Assembly (NCBI GenBank): GCA_016722505.1
Contig: JADKJH010000001.1
Coordinates: forward strand, 1 to 64,000
Length of the DNA stretch: 64,000 nt
Source: Holophagaceae bacterium
GTDB lineage: Bacteria; Acidobacteriota; Holophagae; Holophagales; Holophagaceae
Direction of reading: 5' to 3'
Position 1 is the first letter of the stretch. Each line of letters opens with the position of its first letter. Of this stretch, positions 20,235 through 29,955 are shown piece by piece. The position numbers and the translations under genes are program-made. The notes below the pieces were generated by a model. It was not told the origin of the DNA. It worked only from the letters and a program-made list of their open reading frames with translations, and searched no databases.

Positions 20235-20696
20235 TCATGGGCGCCTTGGGGTGAGTCGGGTAAGCCAGGGCTGGATGGCGCGCTGGATGCGGTCATGAGC
20301 TAGGCGATGGGCCTCAGAGCCCCGATGGATGGGGTCGGGGATTTCCTGCTGATCCTGCGGCAACCAGTGGCCGAGTAGGAATACGCGCCCTCTGGCGCTG
20401 GGAGCCATGCGCTCGCATTCCAGCTTTTGGGCCTGATCCATGACCAGGATCAGATCGGCGCTCAGGGCCAGCTCTGCGGTTACCTGGCGTCCGCGATGGG
20501 CAGTGATGTCTATTCCATCATGAGCCATCAAGGCTTTGGATTCAGGATGGGCAGAGTGGCCAATGAGAGCATCCAATCCCGCTGATGTGACCCGGATGGC
20601 GGGGCCCAGCGCTTTGCGCAACATGGCCTCAGCCAGTGGGCTGCGACAGTGGTTGCCTTCGCAGAGAACCAGAATGTGGTGGATGTTGGGCAGCAT
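20235..20696 (-). CDS. wzb: Low-molecular-weight protein tyrosine phosphatase, Wzb-like
   Basis: 153 residues with the CX5R signature CEGNHCRSP at residues 12-20 and the acid loop IPDPIHRG near residue 122, both diagnostic of LMW-PTPs. In polysaccharide loci this enzyme dephosphorylates the Wzc C-terminal tyrosine tail, and two such kinases lie nearby. It is 26 bases downstream of wza on the same strand. The canonical motif is CxGNxCRSP, so catalysis should be intact. Confidence 0.9.
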   Translation of the reverse strand: MLPNIHHILVLCEGNHCRSPLAEAMLRKALGPAIRVTSAGLDALIGHSAHPESKALMAHDGIDITAHRGRQVTAELALSADLILVMDQAQKLECERMAPSARGRVFLLGHWLPQDQQEIPDPIHRGSEAHRLAHDRIQRAIQPWLTRLTPRRP

Positions 20697-20722
20697 GGAG
20701 AGCGATAAGCGTTCCTATTTTG

Positions 20723-21868
20723 CTACTTGAAGGCCGTCTTGGAGTCAGCCGCGACTGTAGGCAGGCTCGTTACAAGCGATGTGGTGGGCAAGAGCAAGGT
20801 CACAACCTTGTTCCAACGCACCAAGGTGCCGGCATCCACATAAACCACATCCCGGGGTTGCAGCGCGAAACGATCAGCCATGACCATTCCCACAGGGCTG
20901 TAGGCATCCAGATGGAAAACATCCACTGTGTTTTCCGCCTTGCCGCGGCGAAGGACATAGATGGACCGGGGATCGGCACTCGCGTTGACGATGCCACCGG
21001 CCTCGGACAATGCTTGGGCCAGGGACAGGCGGCCGTGGTGGGTGGGGATGGAACTCGGGTTCCGAACCTCGCCCGTGAGGTAGACCGAGGATTCATCCCG
21101 GTTTTGGATCAGCAGGGAGTCGCCATCCTTGAGCAATATCTGATCAATGCGGTTGCCCCGGGACTGGAGATCCTGGAAGTTGAGCGTCCAAGTGCGCTCC
21201 CCGCGGGAAAGCACCAAGCGGCTCTGATCCGCAGAAGGCAAGAAGCCCCCCGCACGATTGATAGCTTCGGAAAGCGTAAAAGGGATGTCCGTAACGTTAT
21301 ACGTGGCGGGCTGGCGGACTTCGCCGCCAATGTAGATCTTCTGGGAGCGGAAGGCCACGACTTTGACATCCACCTGAGGCCGCTGGAGTACCTTGTTCAA
21401 CTTTTCCGTCAGGATTTCCCGCACCTGGATGACCGTCAGCCCGCCGATCCGGACACGGCCGATGTAGGGGAAGTAAAGGTAGCCCTCTTCATCCACCAGC
21501 ATGCCCGTGGCGGCATCGGTGCGGTACTGGCCCAAGGGCAGCGTGATTTCCGGGTGATCCCACACGGTGACCAGCAGGATGTCCTGGGGACCGACCTTGT
21601 AGGGCTCGATTTTGGCGGCCAGCAAATCAAGGCCCGTGACTACGGGCGTGGGGGTTCCATAAGCCAGCACGGTTTGCGCATTGAGCTGTCTCAAGGTGAC
21701 CGTCTGCCCATTCATGCGCATGGTGGAATTCTTGTCTAGCCCCGACGTATCCATTTTCATGCCCGGCGCCCGGCAGGCAGTCAGCAGGAATGCCGCCGCC
21801 ACCATGGACAGGCCCGTCAGTAAAGTAGGAAAGCGGGATGCGCGAGGCTTGATCTCATGTGGATTCAT
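20723..21868 (-). CDS. wza: Wza-type polysaccharide export lipoprotein
   Basis: About 381 residues from ATG 21868, chosen because AAAGGT lies upstream and a lipoprotein signal follows directly (AAFLLTAC, lipobox cysteine near residue 31). It contains the Poly_export domain (YKVGPQDILLVTVWDHPEITLPLGQY cut here by family limits) and SLBB-like domains (IYIGGEVRQPATYNV; SSVYLTGEVRNPSSIP). It forms the outer-membrane channel for the polymer pushed by Wzc. It is divergent from the VanZ-like gene; the space between (about 21869-22074) should hold both promoters. Confidence 0.92.
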   Translation of the reverse strand: MNPHEIKPRASRFPTLLTGLSMVAAAFLLTACRAPGMKMDTSGLDKNSTMRMNGQTVTLRQLNAQTVLAYGTPTPVVTGLDLLAAKIEPYKVGPQDILLVTVWDHPEITLPLGQYRTDAATGMLVDEEGYLYFPYIGRVRIGGLTVIQVREILTEKLNKVLQRPQVDVKVVAFRSQKIYIGGEVRQPATYNVTDIPFTLSEAINRAGGFLPSADQSRLVLSRGERTWTLNFQDLQSRGNRIDQILLKDGDSLLIQNRDESSVYLTGEVRNPSSIPTHHGRLSLAQALSEAGGIVNASADPRSIYVLRRGKAENTVDVFHLDAYSPVGMVMADRFALQPRDVVYVDAGTLVRWNKVVTLLLPTTSLVTSLPTVAADSKTAFK

Positions 21869-22074
21869 TGAGACACCTTTGAAAAGACAGTGGGTTGGAC
21901 TATTGAAGACAAGGATTACAGAAGAACTATATCGGGAATCGCGCAGGTCGCGCGCCACAGGTGGGAAAATTGTGATCTTTTCCAAGATCTTGGTTGTGGG
22001 TTAACAAGCAGCCACGGATGTCGAAAATGAACTTGGTGAAATCCTTGAATCTTGAGTTTTTTTCTAGGTCATCC

Positions 22075-22473
22075 ATGGTTGGATTAAGTGTCATGCGTCG
22101 AAACTGGATCTGGATCCTCCCCCTTTCTGTGGCCGCCACCATCGTGTGGCTCAGCAGTCGGCCCAGCTATCCCTTTGGAGTTTCCCTACCTCCGCCTTTT
22201 GACAAGCTGGCACACATGGCGGCCTTCGGCGTTCTAGCGGCATTCACAGAAATCGCCTGGCGCTACACACACCCCGAGCTGCCCTTGCTTAGGCGCCTTA
22301 TCGTGATCTTCATTGTGGTCGCGATCTTTGGCGCCAGTGACGAGATCCATCAGTACTTTGTGCCTGGCCGCGCCTGCGATTTTTATGATTGGCTAGCCGA
22401 TGCCACCGGTGGCGCCCTCGGCTTGGCCCTAGCCAGCCTGCCGCTGCTATGGCAGCGCAAAGTGACAGAATAG
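22075..22473 (+). CDS. VanZ-like membrane protein
   Basis: About 132 residues with four hydrophobic segments and the VanZ signature FDKLAHMAAFGVLAA followed by SDEIHQYFVPGRACDFYDWLAD. The conserved His, Asp and Glu residues are present. Start is placed at ATG 22075 with an AGG-like site upstream; 22093 is possible. VanZ-like proteins are membrane proteins of unclear biochemistry, often next to envelope-polysaccharide genes, as here. Confidence 0.8.
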   Translation: MVGLSVMRRNWIWILPLSVAATIVWLSSRPSYPFGVSLPPPFDKLAHMAAFGVLAAFTEIAWRYTHPELPLLRRLIVIFIVVAIFGASDEIHQYFVPGRACDFYDWLADATGGALGLALASLPLLWQRKVTE

Positions 22474-22545
22474 CCATTATTTATTCGCGCACACTTGTCC
22501 TAGCTCGGCAGGAGCCCCCTTCTTCTGACAGCAGCAAGGCCTTTC

Positions 22546-22986
22546 ATGGTGGTGGCCGACGAAACGATGCTGGGAATTCCGGGCCAGAACCACACCACAA
22601 ATTTCTCCGTGAAGGCTTGATGGAATTGGCTCCGGAATTCCAATTTCCCCTCGGTTTTGGCCTTCCCGGAAACCCTGGCTGCATTTGCTGGGAAGAAATA
22701 TTCCGCCAACCAGCTCAACAAGATCAATGCGCTCTTTCTCCACACTTGGGAAAGCGATTGCTCGACGGTCTACCTGGGTCCGGAAATCTGCAACGTCTCA
22801 GGCATCCTGGTCCGGGCCCATCGGTCCTTGGGCCTTCGAGGCGCGGATTCCATCCACTTGGCATCCGCGCTACGGGTAGGGGCCAAACGGTCTTCGCTGA
22901 CTTTCGCGGTGTTCGATCGAAATCTTGCCAAAGCGGCTAGCGCCGAAGGTTTCCCTTTATTGACTGATCCTTCTTTCGGGTTGTAG
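22546..22986 (+). pseudogene. Decayed PIN-domain toxin-like gene
   Basis: One frame begins VVADETMLGIPGQNHTT, like the first strand of a PIN nuclease, hits an in-frame TGA at 22618-22620, and continues in the same frame to a good PIN C-terminus: LRGADSIHLASALRVG and FAVFDRNLAKAASAEGF. The paired acidic residues of the C-terminal half survive but the N-terminal one is doubtful (ADE rather than ADT/ADS). No antitoxin is visible. I read it as a degraded VapC-like gene. Confidence 0.55.
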
Positions 22987-23068
22987 TGTTGTGGCCCTTC
23001 GTATCCGTATCCCTTGAACTGTTCGAGCCGGATGATTTTGCTCGTTTGGTGGAGTGGCTTACCGCCCT

Positions 23069-24212
23069 TCACTCCCACAAATGGCTGAAGCCTTTTCTCA
23101 AGTAGCGGGGAAAAGCCATCAGGCGCCGCTGGTCTTTTCCGTAGTAGTGACGCAGGTATCCCCCGCTCGGGAGCAGTCTTTGGCGCAACCACCGGGCTTT
23201 CAGCCATAGCCCAGGCAGCCCGCGGAGATTCATCCGTTGGAGGTAGAGCCAACTTTGCATGCGGCCCATGTCGATGGGTTCTTTCAAGGCCCCTTTGCTC
23301 AAACGCCCACGCACCCCGTCTGGGACTGACGTGTGAAATATTTCAATGGCCGATTGCATTCCATGCAGGCAGGTGCCACACAGTTTTTTCTCCAGGCAGA
23401 CCGATACCAGATGTTCCCATTCAAGTTCCCTGAACCGCTGGCCGAGCACGTGCAGGTCATAGATCCATTTCAGGTAATCAGCCATCCCTTTCCGAATAAG
23501 CAGAGCCCGATGCGTGGTTGCGCAGGTACGCATGCACCAGCCCCAGGCCACGCGCGGTGGGCGCCAGCGCAGGCAACGCTATAGAGGCCAGGAAAAGCTC
23601 ATCGAAACTGAATCGGTCCGCATAGACAGCCTCCCCTCCGATTCCCCAGTGCAGGTCCAATTCCAGATAGGTCGAGGAGTTCCGAGTGCGGAAGCAGGTC
23701 ATTTCGTAGACGGCCAGATCTCCCGGAATTTCCGGCTGGATGTAATCCGTTTCACAGATGACCTTGGAAGCTTGTTTGGTGACTTGAAGTGTAGGAAACA
23801 GAAAATCAATGTCCGCCCGCTCGCGAAGGAAAGGCGCGGCATACACACTGTAAGCCAGAGCTGTACCCTTCAACAAGAGAACGGGAATGCCTTCCTGATC
23901 GAACCTTTTCAGGATGCGGCGGCATTCGGCTTCGCGAAACATGCTTGCGACCGCTTTCCGACGGGCTGCATCGGCAAACAGGCCGAGCAATTCAGAGGGA
24001 AGGAGAGTAGCCAGTGCCGGATTTTGCAGTCGCTCATGGATCAGCGCCACCACGCCTTCTTCATTGGCCACGGCGAGAATTTCAGACAAGTCATCGCATT
24101 GCACAGTTGCCAAGGCAGGGCCACCGTGGCCTTCGCCCCGCATCACGGCTGCTAGCCAAGAACGAATCATCATGATGGAAAGACCACAGAATTCTCCCGT
24201 AAGGTTCATCAT
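23069..24212 (-). CDS. Nucleotidyltransferase of the lasso-cluster (N) type (one frameshift)
   Basis: NTP_transf_5 family (uncharacterised nucleotidyltransferases common in lasso-peptide and PqqD clusters). Key motif is VLLLKGTALAYSVYA...ADIDFLF near residue 115-140, with lysine, aspartates and glycines in place. The frame breaks near 23510: ARGLGLVHA continues as HRALLIRKGMADYLKWIYDLHVL in the second frame. Repaired length is about 370 residues. In characterised clusters such enzymes can modify the peptide; here the target is unknown. Several in-frame ATGs (24212, 24173, 24170) make the start uncertain. Confidence 0.7.
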
Positions 24213-24451
24213 AGCCAGAGAAAATCCGTGTTAATCCGTGTAATCCATGCCCAGATTTTTCTCTTCAGAATCATCCGTGGTCATTGGCTGAGCCACAGAT
24301 GCCCCTTAAATCAAAAACGTTTCAGCCACGAATTCACGGATTTTCGCGGAGAAGAAACTGTGGCCCGCCCCGGTTCCCCGTCGCACTTCCAGGATGAGAT
24401 ATCGAACAATATGAATTTGAATATCTAACACTTGATGTTATATTTTCAGAC
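24213..24451. other. Intergenic repeats, no gene
   Basis: Contains iterated fragments of the type AATCCGTG (24224-24248) and CACGAATTCACGGATTTTCGCGG (reported only in part), the same flavour as 32825-32870. An AT-rich stretch just before 24452 (TTGATG then TATATT) could be a promoter for the ATPase gene. No coding potential recognised. Confidence 0.45.
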
Positions 24452-25699
24452 ATGCACGCACGGCATCTAGCCTCGAGTCTCTCCGCAGCCCTGGAAGATA
24501 CTCCTGTCGTCTTTCTGGCTGGGGCCCGGCAGACCGGCAAGAGCACCTTGGTGCAGGCCCACCTGGCAAACGAAGCAAGGGAAAGGGTCTTTCGGACCTT
24601 CGATGATCTGGGAACGCTTGCTGCGGTCCAAGCGGACCCGGAGGGTTTCATCGCTTCCCTGGGCGAACGGGCCTTCCTGGACGAGATCCAACGCGCCCCG
24701 AAGTTGTTTCTCCCCATCAAGGCCTCGGTGGATCGCCATCGGATGCCTGGCCGCTTTGTGCTCACCGGCTCAGCCAATGTCCTGACCCTTCCAAAGGTGT
24801 CGGAAAGCCTGGCCGGAAGGATGGAGATCCTGACCCTGTGGCCACTCGCCCAGTCGGAACTCGAAGGTGTGACTTCCGGATTTGTAGATGCTTGCTTCCA
24901 CGGGAATCCTCAAGCATTAAAAGTTGAAAAACTGGAACGCCGAGACCTGTTGGCACGAGTGCTGAGGGGCGGATATCCAGAAGTGGTAACCAGAAAGAGC
25001 CACAAAGCACGCACACGCTGGTTCGAGGCATATTTGACCACGGTGATCCAACGGGATCTCCGGGACCTCTCAGCTATAGATGGGATCGCCGCGCTTCCCC
25101 GCCTGCTTCAGTCTGTGGCGCTCCGCGTGGGCAGCCCCCTGAACATGGCGGACCTCGGGCGGACCCTCGGCCTGAACCAGATGACCTTGAAGCGATACCT
25201 GACACTCTTCGAAGCCCTCTACCTTGTGAAGCGGCTCCCACCTTGGTTCGAGAATATGGGAAAGCGCCTCGCCAAGACCCCGAAGCTCTACTTCAATGAT
25301 GCGGGCCTTTTGGGGTATCTCCTGGACCTGGACCCGGAGTCGCTCGACGCCCGCCCGACCCTGGTCGGGCCCTTGGTCGAAAACTTCGTGGTCATGGAAC
25401 TCACCAAGCTGGTGGCCTGGTCCTTGGTCCGCCCAAGCCTTTACCACATGCGGACCAGTGCTGGATTGGAAGTGGACATCGTGATGGAGAACCGCAAACG
25501 GGAATTGGTGGGCATCGAAGTGAAGGCTTCCATGACCCTGTCCGATTCCGACTTCAAGGGACTACGGGAACTCCAGAAAGCCGTGGGGAAGCGCATGAAG
25601 TGCGGCGTGGTGCTGTATGGCGGCCGGGAGATCCTCCCCTTCGGAAAAGGCCTGTGGGCCATGCCCATCCAGGCGCTGTGGGGTGTGGATGATGAATGA
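24452..25699 (+). CDS. AAA+ ATPase with DUF4143 domain
   Basis: 415 residues. Walker A GARQTGKSTL at about residue 24, Walker B RAFLDEIQRAPK near residue 72 and sensor-like FVLTGSAN near residue 105. The C-terminal DUF4143 part has a nuclease-like VEVDIV-type strand (here LEVDIVMENRKRELVGIEVKAS cut to the key D...E..K pattern). This is a widespread accessory ATPase of unknown role, frequent in mobile regions. Its stop overlaps the next gene by 11 bases. Function in the island is unclear. Confidence 0.85.
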   Translation: MHARHLASSLSAALEDTPVVFLAGARQTGKSTLVQAHLANEARERVFRTFDDLGTLAAVQADPEGFIASLGERAFLDEIQRAPKLFLPIKASVDRHRMPGRFVLTGSANVLTLPKVSESLAGRMEILTLWPLAQSELEGVTSGFVDACFHGNPQALKVEKLERRDLLARVLRGGYPEVVTRKSHKARTRWFEAYLTTVIQRDLRDLSAIDGIAALPRLLQSVALRVGSPLNMADLGRTLGLNQMTLKRYLTLFEALYLVKRLPPWFENMGKRLAKTPKLYFNDAGLLGYLLDLDPESLDARPTLVGPLVENFVVMELTKLVAWSLVRPSLYHMRTSAGLEVDIVMENRKRELVGIEVKASMTLSDSDFKGLRELQKAVGKRMKCGVVLYGGREILPFGKGLWAMPIQALWGVDDE

Positions 25700-26720
25700 T
25701 TCGCGGTGGATGGCTTCCAGCATCGGCACTGATCTCGGCAATCTGGCAGTCTTTACAGGGTTCGAGCGGGAAGAGCTTCAGGGGGTAGCAGACAACTGGC
25801 GGCTGGAACTGGCCCCCGCTCTTGAGACCGGCGCGGACTGCTACCAGATCGTGCGGGAACCCTGGTCTGAAGAGGCCCAACGGGTCTATGACAGCGCGAG
25901 GGCCAAGCGGGCCGCAAAGCAGGCGAATGCTGGCGCTCAACCGGACGGATTGATTCATCAACAGTGTGGCCACGAAGACGCGCTGGTGGGCAGCGGCGGC
26001 ATCGTGTGGATTGCGCCGGGACGTCGAATCGCACGGGTGGCGCTCACCCCGGATTGTGAGGGTCCGTTCGATTTTGAAGAACTGATTGGCGCAGCCTTGA
26101 CGCACACCTTGGCGCTGGTGGGTTGTCTTCCTCTGCACGGCATGGCCGCCGAAATAGATGGCATCGGCGTGCTGGCCCTAGGGGATTCCATGGCTGGCAA
26201 GTCCACGCTGGCCCTGGCGATCCTCCATGCGGGAGGGCGAATTGTTTCTGATGACTTTCTGCTGGCGCGATTCAAAGCTGATCAACTGGTGCTCAGCACG
26301 CTTCGACAGGATCTTTATGTTAGGGAAGGGAGCTACGAGTTGATTCCGACCGACCTCCGATCACTTTTCTCAAGTAGTGGCGCCGGTCCCGGTCGCATGA
26401 AACTGTGCCGCACCCTTGCCCCCGAGGCATTCTTGGATGAGCTATCTCCCCAAGTGGTCTGGTTCCTGGACGGTACTCGACGGCCTTCAAAGCTCCGAAT
26501 CTCCAAGGTTAGTCAGGCCGAAGCCCTCAGTCTGCTACTCCGTGCTGGCAGCCCCATGTTCATTAGCAAGCGGTATGGAACAGAGCGGGTTGGGCTGAAC
26601 CCTTGGCTGGTCCATGTCGTACAGTTATTCCAATTCTTTAAAATACGGCCAGGCTCTGATCTGCTATGTTCACCCACGCATATCATGCGAAAGTTGTTAA
26701 ATCCAATAGTAAATAGATAA
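25689..26720 (+). CDS. HPr kinase-like protein (lasso-cluster kinase)
   Basis: 343 residues from the ATG pair at 25689. Walker A is LALGDSMAGKST at about residues 163-174, followed by GGRIVSDDFLL, the catalytic/metal-binding pattern of HprK C-terminal domains. The N-terminal 150 residues are not HprK-like, as in lasso-cluster kinases. Known relatives phosphorylate the last residue of a lasso precursor. It overlaps the ATPase stop. It lies about 1 kb from the candidate precursor at 27.6-27.8 kb but on the opposite strand. Confidence 0.72.
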   Translation: MMNDSRWMASSIGTDLGNLAVFTGFEREELQGVADNWRLELAPALETGADCYQIVREPWSEEAQRVYDSARAKRAAKQANAGAQPDGLIHQQCGHEDALVGSGGIVWIAPGRRIARVALTPDCEGPFDFEELIGAALTHTLALVGCLPLHGMAAEIDGIGVLALGDSMAGKSTLALAILHAGGRIVSDDFLLARFKADQLVLSTLRQDLYVREGSYELIPTDLRSLFSSSGAGPGRMKLCRTLAPEAFLDELSPQVVWFLDGTRRPSKLRISKVSQAEALSLLLRAGSPMFISKRYGTERVGLNPWLVHVVQLFQFFKIRPGSDLLCSPTHIMRKLLNPIVNR

Positions 26721-26756
26721 GATTTAGTCGCTCAATCAGCTCCAAGCACTTCTGAA

Positions 26757-27521
26757 TTAGTACAATATTTTCAAAGTTCTGTTAAAAACTCTAATTTCAC
26801 CGGATGCAGTGTGTGTAATGGGGGACCACTCGCTTCCAGTAAGTTCTACAACAACACGGGTAGCAGCTGGAGCCAATATATTATTAAGTGCACTAATTGG
26901 GGCATATCCACGAAATTGCGCCATGTAGGTAGAACCGAAATAATCCGCGACTGTGGTGAATACCATCCAGGGTTTAAGCGAATCCGAAATACCCGAACAG
27001 TGGATGGAAGTTTCGTATGTACCGTTATTATCCAAATCCTGCTCGACCCTACAATCAATTGTTGCACCAAGGCCAGTCGAACCCGGCGTGACACCCGCCC
27101 CCGGCCAAATGACCAAGTTGCAGAGGAAGGTCACATCCACGTATGTGCTAGAAACATCAGCAAGGAAAGGAATTGAAAATATTGAGGTTGGCGATGTGGG
27201 CCCACCCATAAGCCCCTGGGTCAAAAATATGCCCGAAGCAAAATCTGTTGTACCCGCATGGGTCATCAGAACCTTATTTGTCACTCCGCCGGAGAAAACC
27301 GTTGAGTCTGGGGTAGATGTAGTGGGCAACATTCCCGGCGACCTCATGGACATAAGGCCTCGGTGATTCACAGATATCCCTGGCGGTACTCGATCCTGGT
27401 AATACGGATCTGGGATTGGTTGTCTTTTACCCTCTTGTTGTTTCCAGCTATTGGCCTCTTGCCCCCAGGCAGCCCATGGTCCAAACAATAAGGGAACCAT
27501 CATTGCAGTGCGAAATCTCAC
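26757..27521 (-). CDS. Secreted protein of unknown function
   Basis: About 254 residues from GTG 27521, chosen because a perfect AGGAGG lies four bases upstream and a Sec signal follows (MMVPLLFGPWAAWGQ). No family recognised. The mature part is rich in Ser/Thr/Gly with a beta-rich look, and contains EQDLDNNGTYETSIHCSG with two cysteines. It follows the candidate lasso precursor on the same strand with 76 bases between, so the two could be co-transcribed; any functional link is speculation. Confidence 0.6.
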   Translation of the reverse strand: MRFRTAMMVPLLFGPWAAWGQEANSWKQQEGKRQPIPDPYYQDRVPPGISVNHRGLMSMRSPGMLPTTSTPDSTVFSGGVTNKVLMTHAGTTDFASGIFLTQGLMGGPTSPTSIFSIPFLADVSSTYVDVTFLCNLVIWPGAGVTPGSTGLGATIDCRVEQDLDNNGTYETSIHCSGISDSLKPWMVFTTVADYFGSTYMAQFRGYAPISALNNILAPAATRVVVELTGSEWSPITHTASGEIRVFNRTLKILY

Positions 27522-27597
27522 GATCCCTCCTAGTCCAAATCTAAATAATCCAATTCGAGATGAATCAGACCTTCTTACTTGGGAATGTAGAACCTGA

Positions 27598-27762
27598 TTA
27601 AACCTTTTGAAAACCTCCGCCGCCGTCTGTTCTATTGCCAGAAGGAGCAGCATGAACAATTGAGGAAAGTGGGGAAGCAGTCACCACAGGGGAGAAGTAG
27701 GCTCGCTTACACGAAGCCATCACAGTCGCCACAGGAAACAAAACATCTAGATTGCTATTCAT
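27598..27762 (-). CDS. Candidate lasso-peptide precursor A1
   Basis: A 54-residue ORF, ATG at 27762 preceded by TGGGGG. The leader has YFSPVV, matching the YxxPx[LV] motif bound by the PqqD-like B1 protein. Counting 16 residues from the Tyr puts the cleavage before AAPSGNRTDGGGGFQKV. That core has Ala1 and Asp9 at the right spacing for a nine-residue macrolactam and recalls the paeninodin pattern AxPx5D (known family). It lies 113 bases downstream of the asparagine synthetase-like gene, as does the second candidate. The usual Thr at -2 is replaced by Val, the main reservation. Product is inferred. Confidence 0.5.
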   Translation of the reverse strand: MNSNLDVLFPVATVMASCKRAYFSPVVTASPLSSIVHAAPSGNRTDGGGGFQKV

Positions 27763-27874
27763 GAATACCCCCAGATCTCACAGTAGTGATTCTACTGCTT
27801 AATGGAACCAATAAAGAAAAACAAACTCAATCCGAAAGAATTTTCCGTATGAAACCCGAACAATAGTCAGGCAG

Positions 27875-29728
27875 TCAAACATGCCTGTCAAGTGTACCGG
27901 CGGCATCGAATCCGCAAAATGTCCGATTGTAAAATTTTTCAGTACAGTAGATTTCCCACAAGCATAAAAGGTTAGTATCATTACCAGATGTTTCTTCGAC
28001 AAGGGCGTCCGTTGTTATCAGATCCAATATTCCTTCCTTTGCAAGGATCCCGGACCCTGGGCTCCAGCCCCGGCGAACGACCGAGTGGGCCGCCCCGATG
28101 ATGCTCGTGTCGAATGCTGTCTTGTCTGGACGCAATCGCACCAGTTCGGGTAAATGACTGCTGGTTGCCCGTCTCAAAAGGTGCTTGGTTTGGCCTTCGG
28201 CTAGGTGGCTCCGGGGGTCCAGCGAGAAAACAAAATTAGTCAAATCCGCGTCTAACATCGAATTACGAGCTTCCTGGCCAAATGCTGCCGCGCGTTGCTC
28301 AATGCGCTCGTATACCTCATACCCGCAGTAGTTGATCAGGGTGCGGTAAATTTGCCCCACAGCCCTGGACTGATGTGGAAGCTGCAATCGCAGCGATTCC
28401 TCGATGCGGGCAGCCAACATGGAACGAGCCGACTTTGACAGCCAAGTCGGCCCAGGGTGTATACCCAGTCGTGATCGCAAGTTTCGTGGGCGGAGGGCTG
28501 CAAGCCAAATAGAACTGAGGCGGGGCAAGCCATATTGAAAGGCGATTTTCAGGGAGTCCTTAAGACTGCGGATCAGGTGCCCCGCAAGGAGGTCGTCTCT
28601 AAGAGACCGGGAGCTGCCTTGGAACCATTCATCCCCTCCTAGTCCCAAGAGTAGGACAGTTGCCCCGTGGTCGCGGGCACACGAAGCAAGCATATCTATG
28701 TGGTACATCGTTCCCGACACAGGCGTATCCATTGCCTCCGTCTGCTCAGGGAGGAAGTTGAGAGGATCCACAGAGGAAGCATTGATCTTCACCCCTACCG
28801 AGCTTGTGTGGGCGAGCATAGCGTCAATATACTTGGATTCATCACAATCGGAATCGTCGGGGAAGACCATAGAGATGGGTAGACCGCCTTGAGCCTTGTG
28901 AAGTCCTTGTTTCGTAAGGGCAGTTATGATCCCCCAGATGGTGGTGGAATCCAGGCCCCCGCTCATGGCCACCGCGAATTTTGAATCGGGCAAACTCCGC
29001 TCCACAGCCTGGAAGAGGAGCCCGCTCAGTTCCTCGGCCAGGTCATCAAGGCTACGTTTGGAGTAGTGATCCGGCGCTAACGGCAGCCAGTAGCGGTACA
29101 CGCCGCGGCGCGTGCCATCGGTAAATTGGACGACGTGCGCCGCCATCACACGGCTGACGCCCTGCCAGCAGGTTTCTTCACGTGCGAGCGACACCCGTGC
29201 GATCAATTCGATCAGTACAGCATTGTTTAGTGGAACCCGAACACCGCAGCCAGCGATAGCCTGACGAATCTCGGTGGCGATGACCAGCAGGGTGTCAGAT
29301 TGTGCGTAGAAGAGCGGCTTGGTGCCCAGGTGGCCGCGGATGGCGGATACATCCCCGTCCCGGGTATCCACGGCGATGGCCGAGAATTCACCGCGAGCTG
29401 CCTTGAGAAAGGCTTCGCCCCAGCGGGCGTAGGCGATGGCGAAGCGCTGGGCTGGGGTGGCGGTGGGGGGCCAGGACAGCGCAAAGCGCTGGGCCAGGTC
29501 ATCCCAATTGCTGATCCAGCCGTGCAGAGCTACATGCCAGGGCCCCTCGGAACCCAGACTGGCGTCTTCTCCTAACGCCTGGATCCCCAGCACGCCCTGG
29601 GGAAGCGTGATGGAGGCCGGGACGCCCCGGTAGGGCGACCGTGCGGCAGCCCGGCGAAAGGCTTCTTCGGCAAGGCCGATGGCACCCGTGGCGCCGTTCC
29701 GTGGAATGACCGCGAAGATGGCGCCCAT
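27875..29728 (-). CDS. Asparagine synthetase-like lasso cyclase (C), cluster 1
   Basis: 617 residues. The N-terminal Ntn-like domain starts MGAIFAVIPR, lacking the Cys2 nucleophile of true AsnB, as expected of lasso cyclases. The synthetase domain has the PP-loop AMSGGLDSTTIWGI near residue 250. Such enzymes adenylate an Asp/Glu side chain of the precursor so that the core N-terminus closes the ring. The next gene downstream on this strand is candidate precursor A1. Matching B2/B1 genes are about 4 kb upstream on the same strand, beyond hipBA. The last ~25 residues look atypical. Confidence 0.78.
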   Translation of the reverse strand: MGAIFAVIPRNGATGAIGLAEEAFRRAAARSPYRGVPASITLPQGVLGIQALGEDASLGSEGPWHVALHGWISNWDDLAQRFALSWPPTATPAQRFAIAYARWGEAFLKAARGEFSAIAVDTRDGDVSAIRGHLGTKPLFYAQSDTLLVIATEIRQAIAGCGVRVPLNNAVLIELIARVSLAREETCWQGVSRVMAAHVVQFTDGTRRGVYRYWLPLAPDHYSKRSLDDLAEELSGLLFQAVERSLPDSKFAVAMSGGLDSTTIWGIITALTKQGLHKAQGGLPISMVFPDDSDCDESKYIDAMLAHTSSVGVKINASSVDPLNFLPEQTEAMDTPVSGTMYHIDMLASCARDHGATVLLLGLGGDEWFQGSSRSLRDDLLAGHLIRSLKDSLKIAFQYGLPRLSSIWLAALRPRNLRSRLGIHPGPTWLSKSARSMLAARIEESLRLQLPHQSRAVGQIYRTLINYCGYEVYERIEQRAAAFGQEARNSMLDADLTNFVFSLDPRSHLAEGQTKHLLRRATSSHLPELVRLRPDKTAFDTSIIGAAHSVVRRGWSPGSGILAKEGILDLITTDALVEETSGNDTNLLCLWEIYCTEKFYNRTFCGFDAAGTLDRHV

Positions 29729-29955
29729 GCTAGTTCGCGGGCGAGAGGATGTGATGGTAGTCGCACTGGCTCATTAATCTGTTCCGTCAAAATTCAATAT
29801 GGAGTTAAGTATGCGCCAATTGCTTTGAACCTAGCCTTCCCACAGATTTGAATGCGAAGGCAAAGCACCCCTTGGTAGATTGATCGGAACTCATTGATAA
29901 GCGATTTGGACTGATTCCGAGAAAACTCATTCCACCCACTGCATGAGAATAAATA

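Noticed and set aside
27799..28002. 67-aa minus ORF overlapping the end of the cyclase at 28 kb
   Set aside because: Alternate-frame shadow of the cyclase with no supporting features.
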